64,000 nt of DNA, taken from NCBI RefSeq assembly GCF_902459525.1, contig NZ_LR699166.1:3174501-3238500 (forward strand), read 5' to 3'. The notes below the pieces were generated by a model, which was not told the origin of the DNA, ran no database searches, and saw only the letters and a program-made list of their open reading frames with translations. The translations under genes and the position numbers were made by a program. Positions 1 to 7,802 of the stretch are shown here, one piece after another (the first letter of the stretch is position 1; every line of letters starts with the position of its first letter). Source of the DNA: Sideroxydans sp. CL21. GTDB taxonomy: Bacteria; Pseudomonadota; Gammaproteobacteria; Burkholderiales; Gallionellaceae.

Positions 1-2
1 AG

Positions 3-233
3 TGCCATATCCGCATCCGCGATTTCGGCCCCGGAATACCGCCCGAACTGCTGGAAACCGTATTCACCCCCTTCTACCGCATCGAACACTCCCGTTCGCG
101 CGAGTCGGGCGGCACCGGTCTGGGCCTGAGCATCGCCCGCAGCATCGTACAACGTCACAACGGTGAGCTGGTACTGACAAACCATCCGTCGGGTGGGCTG
201 GAAGCGTCTGTCGTATTGCCCTTAAGCGCATAA
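3..233 (+). CDS. Sensor histidine kinase, C-terminal end (truncated by window edge)
   Basis: Only the last 76 codons are present; the gene enters from the left edge. The visible part is the end of a HATPase_c domain. It has the G1-box-like DFGPGIP, an F-box region (FTPFYRIEHSRS) and the G2 box GGTGLGLSIA, which form the ATP lid of histidine autokinases. The stop codon lies 55 bases before the aroE start. The partner response regulator would be expected upstream, outside the window. The sensed signal cannot be inferred from this fragment. Confidence 0.85.
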   Translation, partial: CHIRIRDFGPGIPPELLETVFTPFYRIEHSRSRESGGTGLGLSIARSIVQRHNGELVLTNHPSGGLEASVVLPLSA

Positions 234-288
234 ATTGGGGGGATGCTTCCGATATAATCCGCTTCTCGATTCTGACGCCCGAACCAGC

Positions 289-1095
289 ATGACCGACCGT
301 TACGCCGTCATCGGCAACCCCATCTCGCATAGCAAGTCTCCCCTGATCCACCAATTGTTCGCGCAGCAGACAGGACAGGACATGAGTTACGAAGCCATCG
401 AAGCGCCGCTCGACGGCTTCGCCGCGACCATCCGGCGACTGCGCGCAGAAGATTACAAAGGCTGCAACGTGACCGTGCCGTTCAAACTGGAGGCATACCA
501 GCTATGCGACAGACTCGGCGAACGCGCGCGCGATGCGAAGGCGGTCAACACCCTGATATTCCAGGACGGCAAGATACTCGGCGCGAATACGGACGGTGCG
601 GGCCTGCTCAACGACATCGAACAGAACCTCGGTTTCAAATTGATGTGGAAGAATGCCCTCCTGCTGGGTGCCGGCGGCGCGGCATCGGGCGTGCTGTGGC
701 CGCTGTTCAACGCCGGGGTCGGGGTGGACATCGCCAACCGCAACATCGAAAAGGCACAGATCCTGGCCAAGGAATTCACCGGTTCCGGCACGGTCTACGC
801 TCGCCGCTATGAAGAACTGGCCGGAAGACAATACGACCTCGTCATCAACGCCACCTCCAGCAGTCTGTCGGACGAGTTGCCGCCGTTGCCGGACGGTTTG
901 TTCAAACCCGGCGCACTCGCCTATGACATGATGTACGGACGCGAGACGCCGTTCATGGCATTTGCCCGCAGGCAAGGTGCAACAACTGTCTCGGACGGGC
1001 TAGGCATGCTGGTGGAGCAAGCCGCCGAAGCCTTTTACCTGTGGCGCAATGTGCGCCCTAACACTCAAGCTGTGCTCGGCCAATTGCGCAAATGA
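289..1095 (+). CDS. aroE: Shikimate dehydrogenase (NADP+)
   Basis: AroE reduces 3-dehydroshikimate to shikimate with NADPH in the cytosolic pathway to aromatic amino acids. The 268-residue product has the expected length. It shows the shikimate-binding SKSP (15-18), the catalytic-lysine segment VTVPFK (61-66), NTDG (100-103) and the nucleotide-binding GAGGAASG (127-134). The ATG at 289 was chosen because the product then starts MTDRYAVIGNP, as in the family; an in-frame start further upstream would add 18 residues without family similarity. The stop overlaps the mtgA start by 4 bases, so the two are translationally coupled. Confidence 0.97.
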   Translation: MTDRYAVIGNPISHSKSPLIHQLFAQQTGQDMSYEAIEAPLDGFAATIRRLRAEDYKGCNVTVPFKLEAYQLCDRLGERARDAKAVNTLIFQDGKILGANTDGAGLLNDIEQNLGFKLMWKNALLLGAGGAASGVLWPLFNAGVGVDIANRNIEKAQILAKEFTGSGTVYARRYEELAGRQYDLVINATSSSLSDELPPLPDGLFKPGALAYDMMYGRETPFMAFARRQGATTVSDGLGMLVEQAAEAFYLWRNVRPNTQAVLGQLRK

Positions 1096-1787
1096 AAAAG
1101 ACAAAAAGTCTTTTTTGGCGCATTCTGCTGGCGATTTTTCTGCTATTGGTCTTGTATCAGTTGTGGCTGTTTGCGCATGTCTGCTGGTGGATCAAGTTCA
1201 ATCCTGCCACAAGCGCCTTCATGGAAGACCGCCTGGAAGTGATGCAGGACAAGAATCCAAAAGCGGAGCTGCAGTACAAGTGGGTGCCTTACGACCGGAT
1301 ATCCGACAATCTGAAGCGTGCACTAATCGCCTCCGAGGATGCAAAATTCGTGGATCACGAAGGCTTCGATTGGGAAGGTATCGCCAAGGCCTACGAGAAG
1401 AACAGGAAGAAGGGCAGGATCGTTGCGGGCGGTTCCACCATCAGCCAGCAACTGGCGAAGAATCTGTTCCTTTCCACCAAGCGCACGCCGTGGCGCAAAG
1501 CGGAAGAAGCGATCATCACCCTGATGCTGGAGGCAGTGATGGATAAACAGCGCATCCTGGAGATATACCTGAACGTGATCGAGTGGGGAGAAGGTGTATT
1601 TGGCGCTGAAGCGGCGGCTCGGCATTATTTCGGCGTCAGCGCCGCGCAACTGAGCCCCGAGCAAGCGGCGAAACTCGCCGCCATGGTGCCCAACCCGCGC
1701 TACTACGACAGGCACCGCGAAGCTCGCGGCATGCTGGCCAAGACCATTGTCATCCTGGATCGCATGCCGGATGCCGATATTCCCTGA
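1092..1787 (+). CDS. mtgA: Monofunctional biosynthetic peptidoglycan transglycosylase
   Basis: MtgA polymerises lipid II into glycan strands on the periplasmic face of the inner membrane. The 231-residue protein has one N-terminal membrane anchor (about 9-33) followed by a GT51 domain. The catalytic glutamate lies in IASEDAKF (Glu82), and the signature GGSTISQQLAKN is at 113-124. No penicillin-binding transpeptidase domain follows, which separates it from class A PBPs. It overlaps aroE by ATGA; aroE-mtgA neighbourhood is common in betaproteobacteria. Confidence 0.96.
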   Translation: MKKTKSLFWRILLAIFLLLVLYQLWLFAHVCWWIKFNPATSAFMEDRLEVMQDKNPKAELQYKWVPYDRISDNLKRALIASEDAKFVDHEGFDWEGIAKAYEKNRKKGRIVAGGSTISQQLAKNLFLSTKRTPWRKAEEAIITLMLEAVMDKQRILEIYLNVIEWGEGVFGAEAAARHYFGVSAAQLSPEQAAKLAAMVPNPRYYDRHREARGMLAKTIVILDRMPDADIP

Positions 1788-1856
1788 GCGGGAAATCCGG
1801 AGCCATACCCGGTTGTTTGATTTTAGAGCGGCACCTACTTCTTTGGAGGAGTATCC

Positions 1857-2198
1857 ATGATCGTTCCAATACCGTATGTCCACTGCGGAATCGGGTTGCT
1901 GACGGCCCTGACTTCCATTCCGCTGATCCTGAAGAAAGTCCCGATGAACCGGGTATATGGAATCCGCATCAGGAAGGCGTGCGCCTCGCAGCACAACTGG
2001 TACGAAATCAACGCGTATGGAGGCAAGCTGCTTTTCGCGTTCGGCATTTTTCTGCTTGCTTACGGATGGTTCAGCCTGGACTTCGTACCACCGCCGACCA
2101 GCCCCTGGACACCCGTGTTTCTGGTCTTGCCTCTGTTGGTCCTTGTACCTGTTCTTGCAATGCTCAACGCCTTTGCACGTCGCCTGCCGGACCAGTAA
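1857..2198 (+). CDS. SdpI-family small membrane protein
   Basis: This 113-residue protein has three predicted membrane segments (about 7-24, 55-74 and 84-105). Between the first two lies the sequence NRVYGIRIRKA, matching the conserved loop of the SdpI/YhfL family. Bacillus SdpI gives immunity to a killing factor; single-domain proteobacterial relatives mostly have no assigned role. The ATG is preceded by a good ribosome site (GGAGGA). The downstream genes face the opposite way, so it ends a transcription unit. Family membership is fairly sure, function unknown. Confidence 0.75.
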   Translation: MIVPIPYVHCGIGLLTALTSIPLILKKVPMNRVYGIRIRKACASQHNWYEINAYGGKLLFAFGIFLLAYGWFSLDFVPPPTSPWTPVFLVLPLLVLVPVLAMLNAFARRLPDQ

Positions 2199-2270
2199 CT
2201 TTCATGCAGGTATAAATTCTCAATGCAATGAATGCAACACCAAGGAATAACTTCTTCAGTTTCGTATTGA

Positions 2271-3086
2271 TTAAAACATGCTGGAGACCATGCATCCGAA
2301 GCCGGAATCAGGGCTTCCCGCTGCGTACCCCTTCAGCAGGTAACCGCGCAGATAGACACTCGTGCCGATTTGGCGGCTGGCGTAGAGCGTGGCCTGCCGT
2401 TGTTCCGAAAGGATGGCCGAGGGCTTCTGAACATATTTATATTCCACCCCCATGCTCGTCTTGGTGTTGAAATTGTAGCTGCTCCCCACTGCCCCATAGT
2501 ACACATTATTCAACACCAGTTGAGGCGAGCTTCCCAACACCTCATAACCGAACATCACGTTGGGAACAAAATCACCTATCCCCCGATAAGCGAACATTTG
2601 AACTGCATAGTCATTTTGACCGGTGCCCAATGCCGTGCTTGCCGTCCCAAATTTCACCCTTCCGGACAGGTCGATGCCGGAAACTTGCTCTTCCCCGGAA
2701 TAAAGATTGTAGGTCAGCATGCTCACCACATCACCCAGGCCGGACTGGGTTGTGCGCCGTCTGCTAACCGTTGTGGTTGTTGAGGAATTTGCACCCTTCC
2801 CTCTGTAACCGCCGCTGGCGATTACCTCGCCGTCACCGGTGACTTGCAGATACGGCACTGTCAATTTCAATGACCACGGTCCGGTCGTGTAAAACGCCGT
2901 GACGGGAATCGTGACGATGTCGGTCGTCGAAGCGGTACCATACGTTCCCGACGTATGTTCGTAACCGGCAATTAGTCCGGCATACCGGTCTTCTTCTGCA
3001 TGAGTTGCGCCAGCGGCAAGCTCTATCGTTGCCGCCAGCATGCATGCTATCCATTTGGTTTGGCATTTCATGCTATACCCCTTCAT
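2271..3086 (-). CDS. Predicted outer-membrane beta-barrel protein
   Basis: The 271-residue product has a signal peptide ending near THAEE (about 26-31). The rest consists of alternating hydrophobic and polar strands rich in Gly, Ser, Tyr and Thr, and it ends in a C-terminal Phe (SSMF), as outer-membrane barrels often do. The middle carries a Ser/Thr/Arg-rich loop. It resembles the loosely defined transporter/MetA-pathway barrel group seen next to secreted cytochrome or metal genes, but I cannot name a substrate. The start overlaps the stop of the upstream gene by one base (TAATG), and an alternative ATG at 3071 gives a cleaner signal peptide. It is the third gene of a three-gene unit transcribed away from the two-component system. 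Confidence 0.65.
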   Translation of the reverse strand: MKGYSMKCQTKWIACMLAATIELAAGATHAEEDRYAGLIAGYEHTSGTYGTASTTDIVTIPVTAFYTTGPWSLKLTVPYLQVTGDGEVIASGGYRGKGANSSTTTTVSRRRTTQSGLGDVVSMLTYNLYSGEEQVSGIDLSGRVKFGTASTALGTGQNDYAVQMFAYRGIGDFVPNVMFGYEVLGSSPQLVLNNVYYGAVGSSYNFNTKTSMGVEYKYVQKPSAILSEQRQATLYASRQIGTSVYLRGYLLKGYAAGSPDSGFGCMVSSMF

Positions 3087-3463
3087 TATCGATTGCGTCC
3101 GCCGCCCCGGTTCATCGGGTCGCCTCGAAAACCAGCGGCACCGCCACCCGTACTTCCATCATGCTCCATGCGTGCGCGATATCCTTTTCCGTAGCCGCTA
3201 TCGGCAGGTTTGATTTCCTTCTGATCAGCCTCGCTTTTTTCCGTCCCGTCACCTGTTACAGCGCCCTGCTTCTGCGCGCCGGATGTGGCATCTTTCACTT
3301 CTTGATCGAGTTGCAGACGATATTGTTCATATTCTGCCGGACTCATGGATTTCATCTGCTTATGATTGGCACCATACGCTTCTTCTGCCGCAGCCACCGC
3401 GGCGTACAGACCACAATACAGTGACATCGTCACGCTCAATATAATCATTCTGGTTTTTTTCAT
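3086..3463 (-). CDS. Secreted small Gly-rich protein, unknown function
   Basis: The 125-residue product starts with a clear signal peptide (MKKTRMIILSVTMSLYCG onward, cleavage near AAAEE). It has a charged helical segment containing MSPAEYEQYRLQ, then an acidic/polar stretch and a Gly/Arg-rich tail. The ATG at 3463 was chosen because it begins the signal peptide; an upstream in-frame start gives a non-signal leader. The helical motif recalls MTQQEREEYRAQ in the next upstream gene, so the two may be diverged relatives. The gene is coupled to the downstream barrel gene. No known domain recognised. Confidence 0.7.
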   Translation of the reverse strand: MKKTRMIILSVTMSLYCGLYAAVAAAEEAYGANHKQMKSMSPAEYEQYRLQLDQEVKDATSGAQKQGAVTGDGTEKSEADQKEIKPADSGYGKGYRARMEHDGSTGGGAAGFRGDPMNRGGGRNR

Positions 3464-3575
3464 CTCTGCTGCCTTAATCTCGCGGCAGACCAACAATCTT
3501 GCGCGAATTGAAACCTGCGAATGGCCCGAGATCCCCAAGACGATGTCGCTCCATTCGCAGCTTCAATCCATCTGA

Positions 3576-3926
3576 TCAGCGCCCCATACCCTGCCCGCCA
3601 CCTGCCCCCTGCGGGCCATTTCCGCCGCCCTGGGAACCAGCTCCGGATCCGTCGCGCGCTTTCAGTCCGTTACCGTTTCCTGCCCCTTTTTCTTTGGAGG
3701 CTCGCACTGCAGCTCGCTGCTCTGTGGTCATTTCAGTCCGCTTCTGGGCCCGGTATTCTTCCCGCTCCTGTTGCGTCATGTCTTTGGTTTCTTCACGGTG
3801 CTGCGCGCGGACCGTTTCGCGATCCTGTACCTGATTGGCAACTGGCTCATCCGCAGCAAAACCCGATCCGGTTACGACCAGCCCTAAAGCCAGTGCAATA
3901 CGGGGCAATATCTTCTTCGTGTTCAT
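3576..3926 (-). CDS. Secreted small protein with LTxxQ-like motifs, Gly-rich tail
   Basis: This is a 116-residue exported protein with a signal peptide cleaved near GFAAD (about 25). A charged helix contains DMTQQEREEYRAQ and EMTTEQRAAVRA, which resemble the LTxxQ motifs of the CpxP/Spy periplasmic chaperones. A low-complexity tail of Gly, Asn and Gln follows. It is the first gene of a three-gene unit divergent from a response regulator/kinase pair, the same geometry as cpxP opposite cpxRA. The CpxP comparison is an inference from motif and layout; the overall sequence is not clearly homologous. Confidence 0.65.
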   Translation of the reverse strand: MNTKKILPRIALALGLVVTGSGFAADEPVANQVQDRETVRAQHREETKDMTQQEREEYRAQKRTEMTTEQRAAVRASKEKGAGNGNGLKARDGSGAGSQGGGNGPQGAGGGQGMGR

Positions 3927-4030
3927 GATGATCTCCTGTCGATTGTTTTATTTCGTCAAAATCAGGCGTGTCCTGATGGATGCATGGTGCGACAAGGCTG
4001 TTGCCAAACGATTTCCGTTTTGCAGCAAGT

Positions 4031-4047
4031 TGTAACGATGTGTTACA
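4031..4047. promoter_or_regulatory. Palindromic operator candidate in divergent promoter region
   Basis: TGTAAC-N5-GTTACA is a perfect inverted repeat with 17-bp span. It lies between the divergent secreted-protein genes (start 3926) and the response regulator (start 4100). The position fits autoregulation by the adjacent two-component system. No experimental site is known to me. Confidence 0.4.
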
Positions 4048-4099
4048 GGAAAGCTTCCGCCTGTGACAGAGCAAATCCACCTCATGTATAGTGGACTGC

Positions 4100-4816
4100 A
4101 TGGATACCAAACATATTCTGGTAGTGGATGACGATGCAGGCTTGCGCGAACTTCTGCAGGAATATCTCACCGCGCAAGGTTATCAGGTGGCAACCGTCGC
4201 CGACGGCATGGCAATGGATGCGCATCTTGCCGCTCATGTTGCGGATCTCGTCATTCTCGATCTGATGTTGCCGGGTGAGGACGGCTTGGCACTGGCCCGA
4301 AAATTGCGGGCGCAGGGTGATATGCCCATCATCATGCTTTCGGCACGCGGGGAAGATGTGGATCGTATCGTGGGCCTGGAAGTGGGTGCGGACGATTATC
4401 TCGCCAAACCCTTCAATCCGCGCGAACTGCTGGCTCGCATTCGCGCCTTGCTGCGCCGCAGCGACAGTACTCCGCGTGCCAGTCTTGAAACAACAAAACA
4501 GAGCACCTACCGGTTCGGCGACTTCCTGTTGAACGTCGACACGCATGATTTGCACAGGAACGGAATGAACGTTCCGTTGACCGCGGGGGAATTCAACCTG
4601 TTGCACGTATTTGTCGAGCATCCCAATCGCGTTTTGAGCCGTGACATTATTATGGATCTGCTCAAGGGTTATGAACGCTCTCCTTTCGATCGCAGCATCG
4701 ACGTGCAAGTCACCCGGTTGCGCCGCAAGATCGAGGATGATCCAAACTCGCCCATGTATATCCGTACCGTTTGGGGGACCGGGTATCTGTTTGCACCCGG
4801 CGGCAACAGTCAATAA
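4100..4816 (+). CDS. OmpR-family response regulator
   Basis: The 238-residue protein has a receiver domain (about 4-118) with acidic pocket DDD (10-12), phosphoacceptor Asp54 in VILDLMLP and the conserved lysine in KPF. A winged-helix DNA-binding domain follows (about 140-235), ending RTVWGTGYLF. I chose the ATG at 4100, which gives MDTKHILVVDDD; an in-frame GTG nine bases upstream is possible. The stop overlaps the start of the kinase gene by one base. It resembles the OmpR side of OmpR/EnvZ, but the target is unknown; the divergent secreted-protein genes are the obvious candidates. Confidence 0.9.
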   Translation: MDTKHILVVDDDAGLRELLQEYLTAQGYQVATVADGMAMDAHLAAHVADLVILDLMLPGEDGLALARKLRAQGDMPIIMLSARGEDVDRIVGLEVGADDYLAKPFNPRELLARIRALLRRSDSTPRASLETTKQSTYRFGDFLLNVDTHDLHRNGMNVPLTAGEFNLLHVFVEHPNRVLSRDIIMDLLKGYERSPFDRSIDVQVTRLRRKIEDDPNSPMYIRTVWGTGYLFAPGGNSQ

Positions 4817-6129
4817 TGATAAGCGCGCACCGTTCCCGTTCGTTGTTTCGCAGCATTGCATCCACGATAGCGTCCGCGCTTCTGATATTTCAGTTGATCC
4901 TGATCGCTGCCACTCTGAATTACGTGATGCTGCCGATGGCAAAGCGGTCTGCGGACGATCTGGCTGCACTACTGGTGTTGTCGGCACAAACCTGGGTCGA
5001 GCTTCCGCCCGAGACACGCAAAGACTTCGAACTTGAGTTGGCCAACAAACACCAGTTCATGCTGTTTGAAGATGCCGCCATATTGCCGCCCCGAAAGGGC
5101 TTTTACCCCTATTTGGCACTGCTGGACAATGCGCTGACATCTCGAACCGGCGAACCGGTATCAATCAAGGTGACCCATATTGATACCACCTGGTTTTGGG
5201 CCGAGATACATACGGGCGGCAAACTGATCCGTATCGGTTTTCCAAAGGATCGCCTCAATATGGATCCACCTTCGATGTTGTTGTTGGCACTGGTTGCAAC
5301 AGTTGCGTTTACCCTGCTCACCGCGCTGGTACTTGCACGGCGGGTCACCAAGCCCCTGACGCATTTTTATGCCGCGGCCCAACGCATCGGGGAAGGGAGC
5401 ATTCCCGAGTCGTTTCCGGAGACGGGTATTAGTGAACTTTCGGGTCTGGCCTCCACATTCAATAAACTGGCGCTGCAGGTGCGCGAGCTGCTCGCCAACC
5501 GCACCACGATGCTGGCCGGCATCTCGCATGATCTGCGCACGCCGCTGGCGCGTATGCGCCTGGCGATTGAATTGCTGCCTGAAAGCACCGATCCTAAGCT
5601 GGTGGCCCGCTTACAGCATGATGTGGAAGAAATGAATCAGCTCATCGGTCAGTTTCTCGTTCTGAGCCGTGAATTGCATAAAGAACCCGCGCAACAGGTT
5701 GATGTCAGCCTGCTGCTGGGAGAATTGGCAGACAATGCCAGGAATGAGGGTGCAGACGTGAAATTTCGCACGCGCGACAATGCTGTTTTATCTGCAGGCC
5801 CCATGGCATTGCGCAGGATACTGAACAATCTCCTCAGCAATGCCGTTCATTACGGCGCCAACAAGCCGGTGGAAATCGATCTTTCCCTGAAGGACAATCT
5901 TGCGGTAATTCGTATACTGGACAGGGGCAACGGCATTCCGGCGCAGGAACTCGAAAATGTTTTTCATCCCTTTTACCGCGTGGAATCCTCGCGTAGCAAT
6001 TCCACTGGCGGAAGCGGACTGGGACTTGCCATTGCCCGCCAATTGGCGGATGCCAACGGCTGGAAGATTGAGCTCCTTCCCCGCCCCCTCGGTGGCACCG
6101 AGGCAAAGCTGTCCATCCCCCGCGATTAG
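4816..6129 (+). CDS. EnvZ-like membrane sensor histidine kinase
   Basis: This 437-residue inner-membrane kinase has two membrane helices (about 17-38 and 153-174) bounding a periplasmic sensor of roughly 115 residues. A HAMP segment follows, then the dimerisation/phosphoacceptor helix with His238 in ISHDLRTPLAR. The ATPase domain has an N box near NNLLSNAVHYG, a G1 box DRGNGIP and a G2 box GGSGLGLAIA. The ATG at 4816 overlaps the regulator stop, so the pair is co-translated. The layout matches EnvZ; the signal is unknown. Confidence 0.9.
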   Translation: MISAHRSRSLFRSIASTIASALLIFQLILIAATLNYVMLPMAKRSADDLAALLVLSAQTWVELPPETRKDFELELANKHQFMLFEDAAILPPRKGFYPYLALLDNALTSRTGEPVSIKVTHIDTTWFWAEIHTGGKLIRIGFPKDRLNMDPPSMLLLALVATVAFTLLTALVLARRVTKPLTHFYAAAQRIGEGSIPESFPETGISELSGLASTFNKLALQVRELLANRTTMLAGISHDLRTPLARMRLAIELLPESTDPKLVARLQHDVEEMNQLIGQFLVLSRELHKEPAQQVDVSLLLGELADNARNEGADVKFRTRDNAVLSAGPMALRRILNNLLSNAVHYGANKPVEIDLSLKDNLAVIRILDRGNGIPAQELENVFHPFYRVESSRSNSTGGSGLGLAIARQLADANGWKIELLPRPLGGTEAKLSIPRD

Positions 6130-6281
6130 TTATCGTGCCAACTGCCGATCCGGACGGCATTGCTGACACTCAGGGCGTATCGGATGGGAAGGGAGGCTGC
6201 CATACGAATGGCGAGTTCAGAGCGTGTACTGCAGTTCCATCGCACAATGTGCCATACGGCCCAACACGTCATCCACAAGGG

Positions 6282-7610
6282 TTATTTGTTCAGCCGAAGT
6301 TTCTCGCGCTTCTCGGCAAGGCGCAGCAATTCGAATGTGATCCACGCGACGATCACCATGCCGACGGCAAACGCGGCATAGGAGATCGGCCAGGGTATGC
6401 CCTGTGTCATCATGGAAAATTCGGACATACCGCCGATGCCGGCAATCACGTTGAGCGGCATGAACACGACGCTGAGCACCGTCAGCCGCTTGATGACCTT
6501 GTTCTGGTTAATATTGATGAAGCCGACGGTGGCATCCATCAGGAAGTTGATCTTGCCGAACAGGAAGGTGGTATGCCCGTCCAGCGATTCGATGTCGCGC
6601 AGGATCTGCTGCGCGTCGTCCAGCTGGTGGCGCTCGATGACCCGGCTACGCATCAGGAAGGAAACCGCGCGGCGGGTATCCAGCACGTTGCGGCGGATGC
6701 GCCCGTTCAGGTCTTCCTCCTGGCCGATATCCGCCAGCATCCTGGCCGCCTCTTCGTCGGTCATCTGTTTGCTCAGCACATGGCTGCCGACTCTCTCCAA
6801 CCCCTGATAGACATCTTCGAGCGCATCAGCCGAGTATTCGACATCCGCCGCATAGAGATCAAGCAGCACATCGCGCGCGTCGGAAACATAGTTCGGCTGG
6901 GAGAAGGCGCGCAGGCGCTGCAAGCGGAACACGGGCAACTCTTCCTTGCGCACCGAGAACAGGATGTCCTGATGCAGGATGAAGTTCACTCCCACGTTGC
7001 GCGACACATCTTCCTTGTCGAGCAGGAAGTCGGAACGCAGATGTATCTCGCCGTTCTCTTCCACATAAAAACGCGCACTGGATTCGAGATCGCTCACCCG
7101 GTCCGGATCGGGCAGTTCGATGCCATAAGCCTCGCCGACCCAGGCGCGCTCCTCGAAAGACGGGTCGACCATGTCTATCCAGATCGGTTTGGCGCTAATC
7201 AGATCTTCCTGAGTACTGACGAGTATCTCGCGCATGCGGCCTTCGAACAGTTCGAAGGCCTTGATACGGGAACGATCATTCTTGAACGCCCGTTTACCCA
7301 GGGAATGGAGAATGGAAGCCGAGACATCCGGCAGCACCTGTTCCTTGCGCCGCTCGTCGATCTGGTCCCAGATGAACAGCTGGTCTGCATCCGGCAGGAT
7401 TTCCAGCAATTCGGCGATCTCGGCGGGTGCCATCTCGCTCAGCAGCAACTGGATGCGCGCCAGATTCTGTTTCCGCACCAGTGTTTCAACCAGATCATGG
7501 TGGGGCATGTCCTGTTTATGCACCATTTCTTCGGTCACTCTGCGCTTCTCCAATAGAGTCAGCACAGCCTGACGATGGTTCTGGTTCTGAATGTTAGGCT
7601 CGTTCGGCAT
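6282..7610 (-). CDS. CorA-family divalent cation transporter with MgtE_N-like N-terminal domain
   Basis: The 442-residue protein is about 120 residues longer than typical CorA. Its C-terminal half has the CorA cytoplasmic helices and two membrane helices (about 366-390 and 404-428). The pore-loop signature normally reading GMN is GMS here (394-396, in GIGGMSEFSMM). The extra N-terminal part (about 30-100) contains amphipathic repeats such as MAPAEIAELLEILPDADQ, which look like the MgtE intracellular N domain. The ATG at 7610 was chosen; a longer upstream reading has no family support. It probably moves Mg2+ or another divalent metal across the inner membrane, but the altered signature makes selectivity uncertain. 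Confidence 0.8.
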   Translation of the reverse strand: MPNEPNIQNQNHRQAVLTLLEKRRVTEEMVHKQDMPHHDLVETLVRKQNLARIQLLLSEMAPAEIAELLEILPDADQLFIWDQIDERRKEQVLPDVSASILHSLGKRAFKNDRSRIKAFELFEGRMREILVSTQEDLISAKPIWIDMVDPSFEERAWVGEAYGIELPDPDRVSDLESSARFYVEENGEIHLRSDFLLDKEDVSRNVGVNFILHQDILFSVRKEELPVFRLQRLRAFSQPNYVSDARDVLLDLYAADVEYSADALEDVYQGLERVGSHVLSKQMTDEEAARMLADIGQEEDLNGRIRRNVLDTRRAVSFLMRSRVIERHQLDDAQQILRDIESLDGHTTFLFGKINFLMDATVGFININQNKVIKRLTVLSVVFMPLNVIAGIGGMSEFSMMTQGIPWPISYAAFAVGMVIVAWITFELLRLAEKREKLRLNK

Positions 7611-7802
7611 GGGGTAAATTATAGCCTTACAACTGTTGAAGGATCGGACACATTTCGTCGGAGGATTGAACTGGTCGATGCCCCGCATTAATCCCTCAAG
7701 TTCAATCGATGTGTAAGAAATCGGACGGGTGGTAAGCGGTGCAAGGATCTTATATTCCCCGGGTTTGGCAACGAGCTTCCTGATCCGTCAGGCTTTCACC
7801 AC

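Noticed and set aside
6135-7556. Plus-strand open frame opposite the CorA-like gene
   Set aside because: Antisense shadow without ribosome site or family similarity.
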